Of a stretch of 64,000 bases of DNA, positions 50,254 through 60,068 are shown piece by piece; the stretch's first letter is position 1, and each line of letters opens with the position of its first letter. Where the stretch lies: contig NZ_CP095042.1 of NCBI RefSeq assembly GCF_022919715.1, positions 992,001 through 1,056,000 of the forward strand. Reading direction: 5' to 3'. Origin of the DNA: Agromyces sp. H17E-10 (GTDB taxonomy: Bacteria; Actinomycetota; Actinomycetes; Actinomycetales; Microbacteriaceae). The notes beneath the pieces were generated by a model. The model made no database searches. It had not been told where the DNA came from and saw only the letters and a program-made list of their open reading frames with translations. Made by a program: the position numbers and the translations under genes.

Positions 50254-51297
50254 TCAGCCGATCCGCAGCACGACGCTCCCCCGCTTGTGCCCGCCATCGA
50301 CGTAGCGGTGCGCTTCGACGACCTCGTCGAGTGCGTAGGTGCGGTCGATCACGGGACGCAACACGCCAGACTCGGCGAGCGCGGCGAGCCGCTCCATGCC
50401 CGCTGCGCCCATGCGTCCACCCTCGTGGTCGACGACGAGGCCGCTTCGCCGCGCCTGGCGCTTCGCCGAGAGCAGACCGGGCAGGTCGAGGATGACGAGC
50501 AGCAGCGCACCACCGGGACGCAGCAGGTGCGCCACCCGCGTGAACGGCGCATTGCCGACGCACTCGACGATCACGTCGTAGCGACCGGCCTCCCCCGGCG
50601 CCGCGAAGTCCTCGCGCGTGTAGTCGATGATGCGGCGCGCGCCGAGCGAGCGCACGAGCTCGGTGTTGCCGCCGCTCGTGACCGCCGTGACGTTCGCACC
50701 GCGTGCCGCCGCGAGCTGCACGACCGCCGAACCGACCGCGCCGGAGGCGCCGTTCACGAGCACCTCGCTGCCCGGTCCGATCGCGACGCGATCGAGATAC
50801 CGGACTGCGGTGTGCCCGCCGAAGACGATCGCGGCGGCCTCGTCGAAGTCGAGGTTCGCGGGCTTCGGCGCCACCTCGCCGTCGGCGGCGATCGTCACGT
50901 ACTCGGCGTGGCAGCCCATGCGCGACCCCCGCATGACGATGACCTCGTCACCCGCGGCGAACCGCGTGACCCCGGTGCCGACGGCGTCGACGACGCCGGC
51001 GCCGTCCATGCCGAGCACGTGCTGCCGCGGCCGGAAGAGGCCGACGGTCGGCGCCACCATCAGGCTGAAGCCGCGCGGCAGACGCCGGCTGCGCAGGCGC
51101 TGGTCGGCGACGCTCACGGTCGAGGCGCGCAGGCGCACGCGCAGCTCCCCCGGCCGGGGTTCGGGCTTCGCAATTCTGGTGACGCCCACGACGCCGGGCG
51201 GCCCGAATCGATCGAGGTAGGCGGCGCGCATCGTGGCTTCGCTCGTCGTCGCTGCCGCCTCGGCGGCCGTCTCCTCCGGCTGTGCTGCGATCGACAT
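50254..51297 (-). CDS. NADP-dependent medium-chain oxidoreductase (MDR, quinone-reductase-like)
   Basis: A 347-residue MDR protein without the catalytic zinc cysteines: RAAYLDRFGPPGVVGVTRIAKPEPRPGEL, GMDGAGVVDAVGTGVTRFAAGDEV, and the Rossmann motif VLVNGASGAVGSAVVQLAAARGANVTAV. It resembles quinone reductase/zeta-crystallin. The ATG at 51297 is chosen over 51300 because GGAG lies 6 nt before it. Divergent from a TetR gene with tandem palindromes between, so probably induced by a compound sensed by that regulator. Confidence 0.88.
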   Translation of the reverse strand: MSIAAQPEETAAEAAATTSEATMRAAYLDRFGPPGVVGVTRIAKPEPRPGELRVRLRASTVSVADQRLRSRRLPRGFSLMVAPTVGLFRPRQHVLGMDGAGVVDAVGTGVTRFAAGDEVIVMRGSRMGCHAEYVTIAADGEVAPKPANLDFDEAAAIVFGGHTAVRYLDRVAIGPGSEVLVNGASGAVGSAVVQLAAARGANVTAVTSGGNTELVRSLGARRIIDYTREDFAAPGEAGRYDVIVECVGNAPFTRVAHLLRPGGALLLVILDLPGLLSAKRQARRSGLVVDHEGGRMGAAGMERLAALAESGVLRPVIDRTYALDEVVEAHRYVDGGHKRGSVVLRIG

Positions 51298-51307
51298 CAT
51301 CGTCTCC

Positions 51308-51334
51308 CTTACGTTGTAAGTCTTACGACGTAAG
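51308..51334. promoter_or_regulatory. Two tandem palindromes CTTACG-N-CGTAAG, TetR operator
   Basis: CTTACGTTGTAAG (51308-51320) and CTTACGACGTAAG (51322-51334) are near-identical 13-bp palindromes at a 14-bp period. They cover the promoter of the MDR gene and lie 65-91 bp from the TetR start. A partial copy (GACGTTGTAC) lies near 51381, by the TetR promoter. Confidence 0.8.
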
Positions 51335-51398
51335 ATACGCCGCCGCACTGCGCGTGTCCAGACCTTCGCGACAATTACCTGACGTTGTACGGTGAACT

Positions 51399-52082
51399 GT
51401 GCCCAGAACCGCCGCGCGAACGCCCCTCAGCCGCAAGAGCGTGCTGCAGACCGCGCTGCGCATCGCCGACCGCGAGGGCATCGATCGACTCACGATGCGC
51501 GCACTCGCCGACGAACTCGGCGTCGAGGCGATGTCGATCTACTACCACCTGCCCAACAAGAACGCGATCCTCGACGGCCTCGTCGAGCAGGTCTTCGCCG
51601 AGATCGAAGCCGAGGTCGGCGGCTTCACCCCGCCGCGATCGATGGATGCCTCGGACTGGTCTCCCACGCTCCGCGAACGCATCCTCGGCGCGCGGAGCGT
51701 GCTGCTGCGGCATCCCTGGGCACCCGGCGTCATGAACGCACGCGGGACGCCCGGGCTGCTCGCCATCCGCTACGCCGACGGCATCGTGGGCATCATGCGC
51801 GCCGGAGGGCTCTCGCACGATCTGATCCACCACGGTTTGCACGCGATCGGCAGCCGCATGTACGGATTCGTGCAGGAGCTCAACGACGACAACGCGGCCG
51901 AGCCCCCGGCCGACCCGTCGGCGTTCGCCGCGCTCGCGCCGCACCTCGCGGCCATGCTCGCCGACGTCGTGCACGACGACCCCGACTCGACGCTCGGCTG
52001 GTGCGACGACCAGACCGAGTTCGAGTTCGGACTCGACCTCGTGCTCGAGGGCCTCGAGCGGCGCCGGGCGGCGGAGCGTTGA
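51399..52082 (+). CDS. TetR family transcriptional regulator (TetR/C-terminal type)
   Basis: A 227-residue repressor with N-terminal HTH (ALRIADREGIDRLTMRALADELGVEAMSIYYHLPNKNAILDGLVEQVF) and a TetR_C-type ligand domain. GTG start at 51399. It is divergent from the MDR oxidoreductase, with the operator palindromes between them, and overlaps the downstream membrane-protein gene by 4 nt. Confidence 0.92.
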   Translation: MPRTAARTPLSRKSVLQTALRIADREGIDRLTMRALADELGVEAMSIYYHLPNKNAILDGLVEQVFAEIEAEVGGFTPPRSMDASDWSPTLRERILGARSVLLRHPWAPGVMNARGTPGLLAIRYADGIVGIMRAGGLSHDLIHHGLHAIGSRMYGFVQELNDDNAAEPPADPSAFAALAPHLAAMLADVVHDDPDSTLGWCDDQTEFEFGLDLVLEGLERRRAAER

Positions 52083-52810
52083 CGAGCGACGCCGGCCCCG
52101 AGGCATCCGCGACCGCCACCGCCTCGGAGCAGACGAACGCGGCGCGGCCGGCCACGCCGGCCAGGCGGTCGGTGGCGAAGCAACTCGCCTGGGCAGCGCT
52201 CGCGGTCGGAGTCGGCATGCCGCTCTGCCTCGGAGCGTGGATCGGACTCGTCGTGCTCGGCGCCCGGCTCGACTGGCCGTTCACCGCGAACGAGATCTTC
52301 GCGTGGCTCGCCGCAGCGCTCGTCGCGCTCGTGCTGTGGCCGATCACGGCGTACGGGGCGCAGCGTCAGGTCTGGCACTTCCGCGCGCGCCGGCCCGACG
52401 AGTCGATGCGCTGGGGCGCCGAACCGACCGCGCCCGTGCCGAAGGTTCCGCTCACCGTCGGCGAGCGCTGGGCACGAGCGGCGATCCTGTTCGTCGGGGC
52501 CGCCGCGCTGCTCGCGATCTGCGGCCCGCAGCAGGTCACGCTCGCCCTGCTCGGCGCGCTCGATGCGGCGAGTGCTGGCGCCCGCTCGTGGTGGCTCGCC
52601 CTGCAGTTCGGGGCGTTCCTGCTGATGGCGGCGCTCATCGTGCCGGTGCTCTGGCTCACCGACCGCCGCGTCCGCCGGCTCCCGGCGGACTCGAGCGAGC
52701 GGACGCGGTTCGCGGTCGTGCAGGCCTGGTACCTCGGCGCGGCGATCGGCTGGGTGATGAGCGCCGTCGTGGGTTTCGTGATCGCGCTCATGATCGTGCG
52801 GTACCTGTAG
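52079..52810 (+). CDS. Hypothetical membrane protein coupled to the TetR gene
   Basis: A 243-residue protein: polar, Ala/Thr-rich N-terminus (about 30 residues) and five hydrophobic segments. A TTG start at 52079 overlaps the TetR stop (TTGA), which implies translational coupling; no better start is visible until the GTG at about 52172, which would remove only the polar N-terminal part. Family unknown. Confidence 0.72.
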   Translation: MTSDAGPEASATATASEQTNAARPATPARRSVAKQLAWAALAVGVGMPLCLGAWIGLVVLGARLDWPFTANEIFAWLAAALVALVLWPITAYGAQRQVWHFRARRPDESMRWGAEPTAPVPKVPLTVGERWARAAILFVGAAALLAICGPQQVTLALLGALDAASAGARSWWLALQFGAFLLMAALIVPVLWLTDRRVRRLPADSSERTRFAVVQAWYLGAAIGWVMSAVVGFVIALMIVRYL

Positions 52811-52826
52811 CTGCGGCATCCGCCCT

Positions 52827-52855
52827 GGTCTCGACACGCTCGCCGCGCTCACGAC
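52827..52855. repeat. Degenerate REP-like element
   Basis: GGTCTCGACACGCTCGCCGC followed by GCTCACGAC resembles the GGTCTCGATACG elements but with a poorer second arm. It lies in the 67-bp gap between convergent genes. Confidence 0.5.
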
Positions 52856-52877
52856 TCGCGCCGGTCGCGATCGGCGA

Positions 52878-54668
52878 TCAGCGCACGAACCTGAGCGTGG
52901 ACCACCCCGTCCCGATCTGCTTCGGTGCACCGAAGGGCGCGCCCCAGTCGGGCGATGTCGAGCGCCACAGTCGCCCGCTCGTGTCGCGCGCGATCACCGC
53001 GCGGTTGCCCGCGCCCAGCACGACGTTGTACGGCGAGAAGCCGTAGCCGATGACCTTCGACCCTGACATCCAAGAGCCGGTACCGGTGGCGCGATACACG
53101 ACGAGGTCGGGCCGCCCGCTCGCGGGGACGAGGTAGTTCGACACGACGAGCGTGTCGTCCGTGCCGTTGCCGTCGATGTCACCGTCGCCGATGAGTGTCT
53201 TGAAGCTCCCCCATCCCGACCCGATCTGCGACGAGGCACGGAAGCCGCCTGAGCCGTTGCCCGGATACAGGCGGAGGCGTCCGGCGGTGTCCCGCGCGAT
53301 GACGTCGTTGGCGCCGTCGCCGTTGAAGTCGCCTGCGCCGTAGATCGCGGTGAACCCCTGCCACCCCGTGCCGACCTTGATGCCCCCGCCGCGCCACCCG
53401 CCGACGCCGTTGCCCCGGTACAGCCACAACGCGCCCGTGCGGTCTCGCGCGAGGAGGTCGGGCAGACCGTCGCCCGAGAAATCGCCGACCGCGAAGACAT
53501 GATCGAAGGCCGTCCACCCTGAGCCGATCACCTTCGACGACGCGAGGCTCCCGTCGGATCGCCCCGGGTACATCAGCAGACTTCCCGTCTTGCTGATCGC
53601 GAGCACATCGGGCCGACGGTCGCCGGAGAAGTCGCGATTCGGCCCGTTCTCGTCCGTCTTGAAGGTCACGGTTCCCGTGACGGCGGCCCCCTCGCCGATG
53701 GCGAAGGCGCTGATCTTCACCTGTTCGAAGCCACCGCCCGAGACATGACCCCTCACCCGATACGTGCCCGGGTAGAGCCCGCGTCGAGCGAAGGTCGACT
53801 TGCTCGCCGAGACCACGACGTCCTCCTCGATGATGCGCCACGCGCCGTCCGACGTCCGGCGCTCGAGGTCGAGGTAGTACGTGCTCGATGCCGGGAGCAG
53901 GCCCAGCGTCTTGACTTGGACGGACAGGCTCCCGGCTCGCCGCAGCTTCACGTCGATGGCCGCCGGCACGGCGCCGTTCCGCATGTCGATGACCTTCGAC
54001 GTGTCGTCGGGCGCGGTGCCCGCCTGGTTCTGCGTCGCGTAGACGGAGGCGGGATCGCGGAACACGATCCGGTAGATGCCGTCGAAGACCTGCGCGAACC
54101 GGTACCGGCCATCGGCCCCGGTGGTCACGACCTGCTGTTCGTACCAGACGGGATTGACGGCGTCTCGTCGTTGCAGCGTCGCCATGATGCCGCGCAGCGG
54201 CGAACCTGCGGTGTTCCGGACGACGCCCTGCGGGCCGCGGCCCGCTGGAAGGGTGTGATCCAGCACCACGTCGGCGCTCAACGTGATCCACGGGCATTCC
54301 GAGCCGCAGGCCTCTCCGTCGTACCAGCCGTTCAGCGAGTCGGTCGCGCCCAGGTTGATGAACTTCACGCCGGCGTAAGCGCCGACCGGCACGTCGGGGA
54401 TCACGAAACTGCCGTCGGCAGCGGTGAGGGCCGACGGCCCGGAATCCGAGTAGGGACTCGTCGTGACGATCACCTTGACCTCGCCCGCTCCGGCGACCCG
54501 CGATGCGCCGCCCAGGCGTGCGATGCCGCTCACGGACACGGTCGTCGCCTCGACGGCGTCGGCCGGGGTCGGCGACATCGTCGAGATCAGCGCCGCCGCC
54601 GTCAGCGCGGCAAGCAGTCCGAACATGCGAGCGCCGCGGACGCGGCGCACCGATTCAGCAGGGTTCAC
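52878..54668 (-). CDS. Secreted protein with carboxypeptidase-regulatory-like repeats and FG-GAP/VCBS repeats
   Basis: A 596-residue exported protein with a Sec signal peptide (ending PTPADAV). Residues about 40-330 contain Ig-like/CarboxypepD_reg-like beta modules (GADGRYRFAQVFDGIYRI). Residues about 350-590 contain at least four FG-GAP/VCBS-like repeats with calcium-loop motifs (DFSGDRRPD, DFSGDGLPD, DFNGDGAND, DIDGNGTDD), which fold as a beta-propeller. Probably a wall- or matrix-associated binding protein. No sortase motif is visible. Confidence 0.88.
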   Translation of the reverse strand: MNPAESVRRVRGARMFGLLAALTAAALISTMSPTPADAVEATTVSVSGIARLGGASRVAGAGEVKVIVTTSPYSDSGPSALTAADGSFVIPDVPVGAYAGVKFINLGATDSLNGWYDGEACGSECPWITLSADVVLDHTLPAGRGPQGVVRNTAGSPLRGIMATLQRRDAVNPVWYEQQVVTTGADGRYRFAQVFDGIYRIVFRDPASVYATQNQAGTAPDDTSKVIDMRNGAVPAAIDVKLRRAGSLSVQVKTLGLLPASSTYYLDLERRTSDGAWRIIEEDVVVSASKSTFARRGLYPGTYRVRGHVSGGGFEQVKISAFAIGEGAAVTGTVTFKTDENGPNRDFSGDRRPDVLAISKTGSLLMYPGRSDGSLASSKVIGSGWTAFDHVFAVGDFSGDGLPDLLARDRTGALWLYRGNGVGGWRGGGIKVGTGWQGFTAIYGAGDFNGDGANDVIARDTAGRLRLYPGNGSGGFRASSQIGSGWGSFKTLIGDGDIDGNGTDDTLVVSNYLVPASGRPDLVVYRATGTGSWMSGSKVIGYGFSPYNVVLGAGNRAVIARDTSGRLWRSTSPDWGAPFGAPKQIGTGWSTLRFVR

Positions 54669-54856
54669 CGGTGGTCTCCAGTCGGTCGGGTCGATTCACC
54701 CTAGGCGAGCGACGCGCCGTCGAACTCACCCCCGTTCGGGGGGTTCGGCCGCGACGAACGGCACGCCGGCCCGCGAGTCCACCGGTCCACTCGACCAGTG
54801 GGCGCGACCGGCGTAACGTTGCCGCCGAAGCGACGGGCCGAACAAAGGGGTTTCCG

Positions 54857-55324
54857 ATGGCCGAGCTCTCACCCATCCAGCCGTGCCTGTGGTTCAGCGA
54901 CAACGCCCGCGAGGCGATGGAGTACTACGTCGAGGTGTTCCCGAACTCGCGCATCAGGCGCATCGACGAGTACCCCGACGAAGCGCTCGACGAGCACTTC
55001 GTCGGCATGCGCGGCAAGGTGCTCAACGGGCAGTTCACGTTGAACGGCGTCGACTTCGTCTGCCTCGACGGCGGCCCGCTCTTCACGTTCAACGAGTCGA
55101 TCTCGTTCGTCGTGTCGTGCGCCGACCAGGCCGAGATCGATCGGTACTGGGCAGCACTGTCGCACGTGCCCGAGGCCGAGCAGTGCGGCTGGTGCAAGGA
55201 CCGCTTCGGCGTGAGCTGGCAGGTCATCCCGGCGAACATGGGCGACCTGACGAAGCGGCCCGAGCAGATCCAGGTGATGATGGGCCAGAAGAAGGTCGTG
55301 ATCGCAGAGCTCGAGAACGCGTAG
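54857..55324 (+). CDS. VOC family protein (PhnB/3-demethylubiquinone-methyltransferase-like fold)
   Basis: A 155-residue glyoxalase-fold protein: IQPCLWFSDNAREAMEYYVEVFPNSRI at the start, FVCLDGGPLFTFNESISFVVSC, and the end DRFGVSWQVIPANMGDL, all typical of the PhnB-like VOC group. Function not known. ATG 54857 is preceded by AAAGGGG at 6 nt. Confidence 0.9.
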   Translation: MAELSPIQPCLWFSDNAREAMEYYVEVFPNSRIRRIDEYPDEALDEHFVGMRGKVLNGQFTLNGVDFVCLDGGPLFTFNESISFVVSCADQAEIDRYWAALSHVPEAEQCGWCKDRFGVSWQVIPANMGDLTKRPEQIQVMMGQKKVVIAELENA

Positions 55325-55368
55325 GCCGCACCACTCGCTCGTCGCCGGCGCTCGCTAGGCTCGGGCCC

Positions 55369-55743
55369 ATGCCCGCCGCCGCGATCGCGCTCTGCGTCCT
55401 GCTCGCCCTGCTCGCGATCTTCCAGCTCGCGCTCGCGCTCGGTGCCCCGCTGGGCCGGTTCGCGTGGGGCGGTCAGCATCGCGTCCTGCCCGCGCGGCTG
55501 CGCGTCGGCAGCGCGGTGTCGATCGTGATCTACGCGATCATCGCCGTGCTCGCCCTCGATCGGGCCGGTCTCGTCGACGTCGTGTCCGACGCGGTGTCGA
55601 CGGTCGGCATGTGGATCGTGTTCGCCTACTTCGTGCTCGGCATCGCGATGGACGCGATCTCGCGCAGCCGGGCCGAACGCCTCACGATGACGCCCGTCGT
55701 CATCGTGCTCGCGGTGCTCAGCCTGCTCGTCGCGATCGGCTGA
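55369..55743 (+). CDS. Small membrane protein
   Basis: A 124-residue protein made of four hydrophobic helices with little else (MPAAAIALCVLLALLAIFQL...). 44 bp after the VOC gene. Family unknown. Confidence 0.75.
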   Translation: MPAAAIALCVLLALLAIFQLALALGAPLGRFAWGGQHRVLPARLRVGSAVSIVIYAIIAVLALDRAGLVDVVSDAVSTVGMWIVFAYFVLGIAMDAISRSRAERLTMTPVVIVLAVLSLLVAIG

Positions 55744-55810
55744 CGTCGCACCGCCGCCGACGACGGGGGCGTCGCCGAACCGACGACGTCGGCGAACCGA
55801 CGACGGATAC

Positions 55811-55852
55811 GGGCGCCCGGCCGGCGGTTCCCCCCTCGCCGGCCGGGCGCCC
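55811..55852. terminator. Bidirectional terminator, perfect 16-bp GC hairpin
   Basis: Arms 55811-55826 and 55837-55852 are perfectly complementary over 16 bp with a 10-nt pyrimidine-rich loop. It lies between the convergent small-membrane-protein gene and the ABC ATPase gene (16 bp before the latter's stop), fitting a terminator for both. Confidence 0.88.
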
Positions 55853-55867
55853 GGGTCTCCCCGTCGG

Positions 55868-56677
55868 CTATCGCACGCTCTCGAGGAAGTCGCGCGTGCG
55901 CTGCCGCTGCGGTCGGTCGATGACGTCCTCGGGCCGTCCGGCCTCGACCACGACGCCCCCGTCCATGAACACGACCTGGTCGGCGACGCCCCGCGCGAAG
56001 CCGATCTCGTGGGTGACCACGATCATCGTCATGCCCTCGTTCGCGAGCTCGCGCATGACGTCGAGCACGTCGCCGACGAGCTCGGGGTCGAGCGCCGAGG
56101 TCGGCTCGTCGAAGAGCATCAGCTTCGGGTCCATCGCGAGGGCCCGCGCGATCGCGACGCGCTGCTGCTGGCCGCCCGACAGCTGGGCCGGGTAGTGCCT
56201 CGCGAAGTCGGCGAGGCCGACCCGGTCGAGCAGTTCGAGCGCGCGCGCCTTCGCCTTCGCGCGCGGTGCACCCGCGATGCCCACGGGTGCCTCGGTGATG
56301 TTCTCGAGCGCGGTCATGTGCGGGAACAGGTTGAACTTCTGGAACACCATGCCGATGTCACGGCGCTGCCTGGCGATCTGCTTCGGCGTCATCTCGTGGA
56401 TGTCGTGGCCCGCCTGCCGATAGCCGATGAGCTCGCCGTCGACGATGATGCGCCCGCCGTCGATCGACTCGAGGTGGTTGACGCAGCGCAGCAGGGTCGA
56501 CTTGCCCGAGCCCGACGGGCCGAGCAGCACGGTCACGGTGCCGGCGGGCACGGCGAGCGACACGTCGCGCAGCACCTGGTGGGCTCCGAAGCTCTTGCGC
56601 ACGCGGCGGATCTCGACGAGCGGCCGGGCCTCGGCCGCGGCATCCTCGATCGGTTTCGTGGTGGTGAGGGTGTTCAT
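55868..56677 (-). CDS. Polar amino-acid ABC transporter ATPase (GlnQ/HisP-like)
   Basis: A 269-residue ATPase: Walker [15 protein letters not shown], the polar-amino-acid hallmark [19 protein letters not shown], signature [16 protein letters not shown], Walker [16 protein letters not shown]-loop [22 protein letters not shown]. Last gene of the lysA-like/ABC operon; its ATG overlaps the permease stop by 4 nt (ATGA). Confidence 0.93.
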   Translation of the reverse strand: MNTLTTTKPIEDAAAEARPLVEIRRVRKSFGAHQVLRDVSLAVPAGTVTVLLGPSGSGKSTLLRCVNHLESIDGGRIIVDGELIGYRQAGHDIHEMTPKQIARQRRDIGMVFQKFNLFPHMTALENITEAPVGIAGAPRAKAKARALELLDRVGLADFARHYPAQLSGGQQQRVAIARALAMDPKLMLFDEPTSALDPELVGDVLDVMRELANEGMTMIVVTHEIGFARGVADQVVFMDGGVVVEAGRPEDVIDRPQRQRTRDFLESVR

Positions 56678-57687
56678 GCTGCACTGACCGCCTTGGTCTC
56701 GGGCGCGGGCTCGGGGCCGGGCCGGCGCGAGGCGAACGCCTGACGCAGGCGCTGGAACGGGGTCGGCGGCAGGTTGCGGCTGGTGCCGCGGCCGTACCGT
56801 CGCTCGAGGTAGTACTGCGGGATCGACAGGATGCTCGTCATGACGAGGTACCAGATGCTCGCGACGATGAGCAGCTCGACCTGCTTGAGGTTCTGCGACG
56901 AGATGACGGTGGCCTGCGTGTAGATCTCGAGCACCGCGATCACCGAGAGCAGCGAGGTGTTCTTCAGCATCGAGATGGTCTCGTTGCCCATCGGCGGGAT
57001 GATCACCCGCATCGCCTGCGGCAGCAGCACCCTGCGGAACGTGTACAGCGGCGACATGCCGAGCGAGTACGCGGCCTCGCGCTGGCCCTCGTCGACCGAG
57101 ATCATGCCGGCGCGCACGATCTCCGACGAGTACGCGGCCTGGTTGAGGGTGAGCGCGAGGATGCCCGCGACCATCGCCGTGATCAGCAGGTTCGTGTCGG
57201 CCTGCCAGAACACGATGTCGGTGAACGGGATGCCGATCGACAGCTTCTCGTAGAGCAGGCCCAGGTACCCCCAGAGCACGATCTGCACGAGCAGCGGCGT
57301 GCCGCGGAACGCCCACACGTAGAACCACGCGACGCTCGTGAGCACGGGGTTCGACGAGAGTCGCATCGCCGCGATGACGATCGCGAGCACCGTCGAGACG
57401 ACCATCGCGATGAACGTGATGAGCAGGGTCAGCCACACGCCGTCGATGATGCGCGGATCGACGAGGAACTGCCCGATCGCCGCGAAGTCGATGTTCGGGT
57501 TCGTGAACACCGAGTACGCGAACCCGGCGACGAACACGAGCACCACGGCGGCGCTGATCCAGCGCCACGGCCGGCGCAGCGGGATGGCGCGGACGTCGTC
57601 GTCGGTCGACTCGGGTGCAGCGCCGAAGCCGGGCGCAGCGCCGGGCGCTGTCGAGGGTGCGGCGGGCGCCGCTGGTGCGGTCGTCAC
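56674..57687 (-). CDS. Polar amino-acid ABC transporter permease
   Basis: A 337-residue permease with an Ala/Pro-rich 40-residue N-terminus and six or so hydrophobic segments. The polar-amino-acid permease signature is present ([84 protein letters not shown]). Start GTG 57687 overlaps the stop of the binding-protein gene (GTGA). Imports an amino acid with the ATPase and lipoprotein. Confidence 0.93.
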   Translation of the reverse strand: MTTAPAAPAAPSTAPGAAPGFGAAPESTDDDVRAIPLRRPWRWISAAVVLVFVAGFAYSVFTNPNIDFAAIGQFLVDPRIIDGVWLTLLITFIAMVVSTVLAIVIAAMRLSSNPVLTSVAWFYVWAFRGTPLLVQIVLWGYLGLLYEKLSIGIPFTDIVFWQADTNLLITAMVAGILALTLNQAAYSSEIVRAGMISVDEGQREAAYSLGMSPLYTFRRVLLPQAMRVIIPPMGNETISMLKNTSLLSVIAVLEIYTQATVISSQNLKQVELLIVASIWYLVMTSILSIPQYYLERRYGRGTSRNLPPTPFQRLRQAFASRRPGPEPAPETKAVSAA

Positions 57688-58616
57688 TGCTCCGCCCCCT
57701 GGTTCACCTCGGCCGACTCGACGGCGTAGGCGGCGATGTTGTTGCGCTCGAGCACCTGCTGGTAGGTGCCCTCGTCGATGAGGGCCTGCATCGCGGCCTG
57801 CACGGCCTCGACGAGGCCGGTGTCCTCCTTGAGGATGCCGATGCCGCTGTAGACCGGGTTGAAGCCGGCCGGGTTCTCGGGGTCGCGCACGACGTCGAAC
57901 GCCTCGCCGTCGTCGGTCGTCGCCGCGACATACTCCGCGACCACGGCGTCGGCGACGTAGGCGTCGCTCTTGCCGGCCCGGAGCGCGGTCTGCGCGTCGA
58001 GGTCGCTCGGCAGCTCGGTCACGGTGACGGGGTCGCCGTCGCACTCCATGGCCCGCAGCAGCTCGCCCTGCACCGTGGCCTTCTGCACCGCGACGGTCTT
58101 GCCGCAGAGGTCCTGCTGGGTGTGCACGCCGGCCTCGTTGCCGGCCTGCACGAGGATCGCGAACCCGCCGTGCGTGTAGTCGACGAAGCTCAGCGTCGCC
58201 TGCCGCTCGGGGGTGTCGTTCATGCCGCTCATGATGATGTCGTTCTTGTCGGCCTGCAGCGACGGGATCACCGAGTCGAACGCCTGCTTGTTGAGCGACA
58301 CGTCGATGCCGAGCTTCTGGCCGATGAGCCGGCCGAGCTCGGGGTCGAACCCGATCGCCCGGTTCTGGTCGTCGTACATCGCCATGGGCGGGAACGGGAT
58401 GTCGACGGCGACGTCGATGCGGCCCTTCTCGACGATGTCGTCGGGCAGCAGGTCGTGCAGCGACTCGTCGACGGTCGTCGAGACCTCGTCGCCGGCGGGC
58501 AGGCTCGAGCCCGCGGCGGCCTGGGCGCCGGAGCCCGAGGCCCCCGAGCAGCCGGTGAGGGCGAGGGCGGCGGCGACGGCCGTCGCGCCGAACAGGAGGG
58601 TGGTGCGTGCGATCAT
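57684..58616 (-). CDS. Polar amino-acid ABC transporter substrate-binding lipoprotein
   Basis: A 310-residue lipoprotein with lipobox LTGC (about residue 23) and a class II binding fold typical of GlnH/Art[42 protein letters not shown] and [21 protein letters not shown]. The first stretch forms the amino-acid alpha-group pocket. It follows the lysA-like gene by 47 bp. Confidence 0.92.
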   Translation of the reverse strand: MIARTTLLFGATAVAAALALTGCSGASGSGAQAAAGSSLPAGDEVSTTVDESLHDLLPDDIVEKGRIDVAVDIPFPPMAMYDDQNRAIGFDPELGRLIGQKLGIDVSLNKQAFDSVIPSLQADKNDIIMSGMNDTPERQATLSFVDYTHGGFAILVQAGNEAGVHTQQDLCGKTVAVQKATVQGELLRAMECDGDPVTVTELPSDLDAQTALRAGKSDAYVADAVVAEYVAATTDDGEAFDVVRDPENPAGFNPVYSGIGILKEDTGLVEAVQAAMQALIDEGTYQQVLERNNIAAYAVESAEVNQGAEQ

Positions 58617-58663
58617 CGGTGACTTCCTTGTCGTGGTGGGGGTTGGTGATCGATCGGGATGCC

Positions 58664-59974
58664 TCAGGCGAACGCCTCGGCCATGGCCGGCGCGTGCGTC
58701 GCGAGGAGGTCGTCGTAGGTCTCGCGACGAGTGACGAGGCGGGCGTCGCCCTCGCTCGCGAAGACGATCGCGGGCTTCAGGGCGCCGTTGTAGTTGTTCG
58801 ACATCGTGTAGGCGTACGCGCCGGTCGCCGGCATGACGACGAGGTCGCCGACCCGCGCGGGCGGCAGCGCGGCGCCGTCGACGAGCAGGTCGCCCGACTC
58901 GCACTGGCGGCCGACGAGCTGCGCGGTCTCCGTCCACGGCTCGAGCAGGCGGTCGGCGATGATCGCCTCGTAGCGCTGCTGGGTGAGGGCGATGTCCATC
59001 TGGTCGGCGAGGCCGCCGTCGACGGCGACGAAGGTGCGTCCGGTGCGCTTGACCGTGGTCACCCGGTACAGGGTCACGCCCGCGCGCGCGACGACCGAGC
59101 GTCCGGGCTCGATCATGAGCTTGGCGTCGGCCGGCAGGTGCGCCCGCGCTGCCGCGACGATCTCGTCGAGGTAGGCGGCGACCTCGGGGGCCTCCTCGTC
59201 GTAGGTGTACGCGATGCCGAGACCGCCGCCGACGTCGTACGTGCCGAAGGTGCCGACGCTCGAGATCTTCGCGACGGCCTCGCCGAACTGCGCGACGTCG
59301 AGGATCTGGGAGCCGATGTGCAGGTGCACGCCCTCGAACTGCATGAGCGGGTGCGCCTGCATCCGGGCGATCGCGCGGGCGGCCTGGTCGATCGGCAGGC
59401 CGAACTTCGAGTTCTGCCCGCCGGTCGCCTGCGACGCGTGGGTCTTCGCCTCGACACCGGGGATGACGCGGAGCAGGAGCCGCTGCGGCCGTTCGAGCAG
59501 GCGTTCGAGCCGATCGAGCTCGTCGTCGTTGTCGACGATGATCGCGCCGATGCCGGCCTCGAGCGCGAGGCGCAGCTCGGCGTCGGTCTTCGCGTTGCCG
59601 TGGAAGTAGAGGCGCTCGGGGTCGACGCCCGCGGCGAGCGCGAGCCGCAGCTCGCCGCCGCCGGCGATGTCGATCGAGAGCCCCTCCTCGTGGGCGAGCC
59701 GGTACATGCCGACCGCGGGCAGCGACTTCGAGGCGAACAGCACCTCGGAGTTCGGCCACCGTTCGCGCAGCCCCTCGACGAAGCGGCCGATCTGGCGTCG
59801 CAGCCCCTCCTCGTCGTAGACGTGCAACGGCGTGCCGAAGCGCTCCGCGAGCTCGGTGACGGCGACGCCGCCGATCTCGAGCACGCCGTCGGCGCTCGCC
59901 GACGACTCCTCGGGCAGGATGCGCCAGAGTTCGCCCAGGCGGGTGCCCGCGGGTGCGGGGCGGTTCGCGGTCAT
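58664..59974 (-). CDS. lysA: Diaminopimelate decarboxylase-like PLP enzyme (LysA fold)
   Basis: A 436-residue fold-type III PLP decarboxylase. Visible: FASKSLPAVGMYRLAHEEGL (PLP lysine), HLHIGSQILDVAQF, YDVGGGLGIAYTYDE (phosphate-binding), IEPGRSVVARAGV, and the second active-site motif in CESGDLLVDGAALPPA. LysA turns meso-diaminopimelate into lysine; this copy is in an operon with an amino-acid ABC transporter instead of beside hom/thr genes, so the real substrate may be another diamino acid. GGAGG lies 4 nt before ATG 59974. Confidence 0.9.
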   Translation of the reverse strand: MTANRPAPAGTRLGELWRILPEESSASADGVLEIGGVAVTELAERFGTPLHVYDEEGLRRQIGRFVEGLRERWPNSEVLFASKSLPAVGMYRLAHEEGLSIDIAGGGELRLALAAGVDPERLYFHGNAKTDAELRLALEAGIGAIIVDNDDELDRLERLLERPQRLLLRVIPGVEAKTHASQATGGQNSKFGLPIDQAARAIARMQAHPLMQFEGVHLHIGSQILDVAQFGEAVAKISSVGTFGTYDVGGGLGIAYTYDEEAPEVAAYLDEIVAAARAHLPADAKLMIEPGRSVVARAGVTLYRVTTVKRTGRTFVAVDGGLADQMDIALTQQRYEAIIADRLLEPWTETAQLVGRQCESGDLLVDGAALPPARVGDLVVMPATGAYAYTMSNNYNGALKPAIVFASEGDARLVTRRETYDDLLATHAPAMAEAFA

Positions 59975-60030
59975 CGTTCCTCCTTCGCGCGGCGCCTTCG
60001 CCGTCGCGGTGGCCAGCCTAGGAAGAACGG

Positions 60031-60051
60031 GATCGCGATTGGTTGGCGATC
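60031..60051. promoter_or_regulatory. Dyad GATCGC-N9-GCGATC in the divergent lysA-like/PucR promoter region
   Basis: Perfect 6-bp arms (60031-60036 and 60046-60051) flanking GATTGGTTG. Just after it, GGATAACT (60054-60061) resembles a -10 box placed about 8 bp before the regulator ATG at 60069, so its mRNA may be leaderless. Probable binding site of the PucR-type regulator; only 94 bp separate the two genes. Confidence 0.55.
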
Positions 60052-60068
60052 TCGGATAACTTTGCCCC

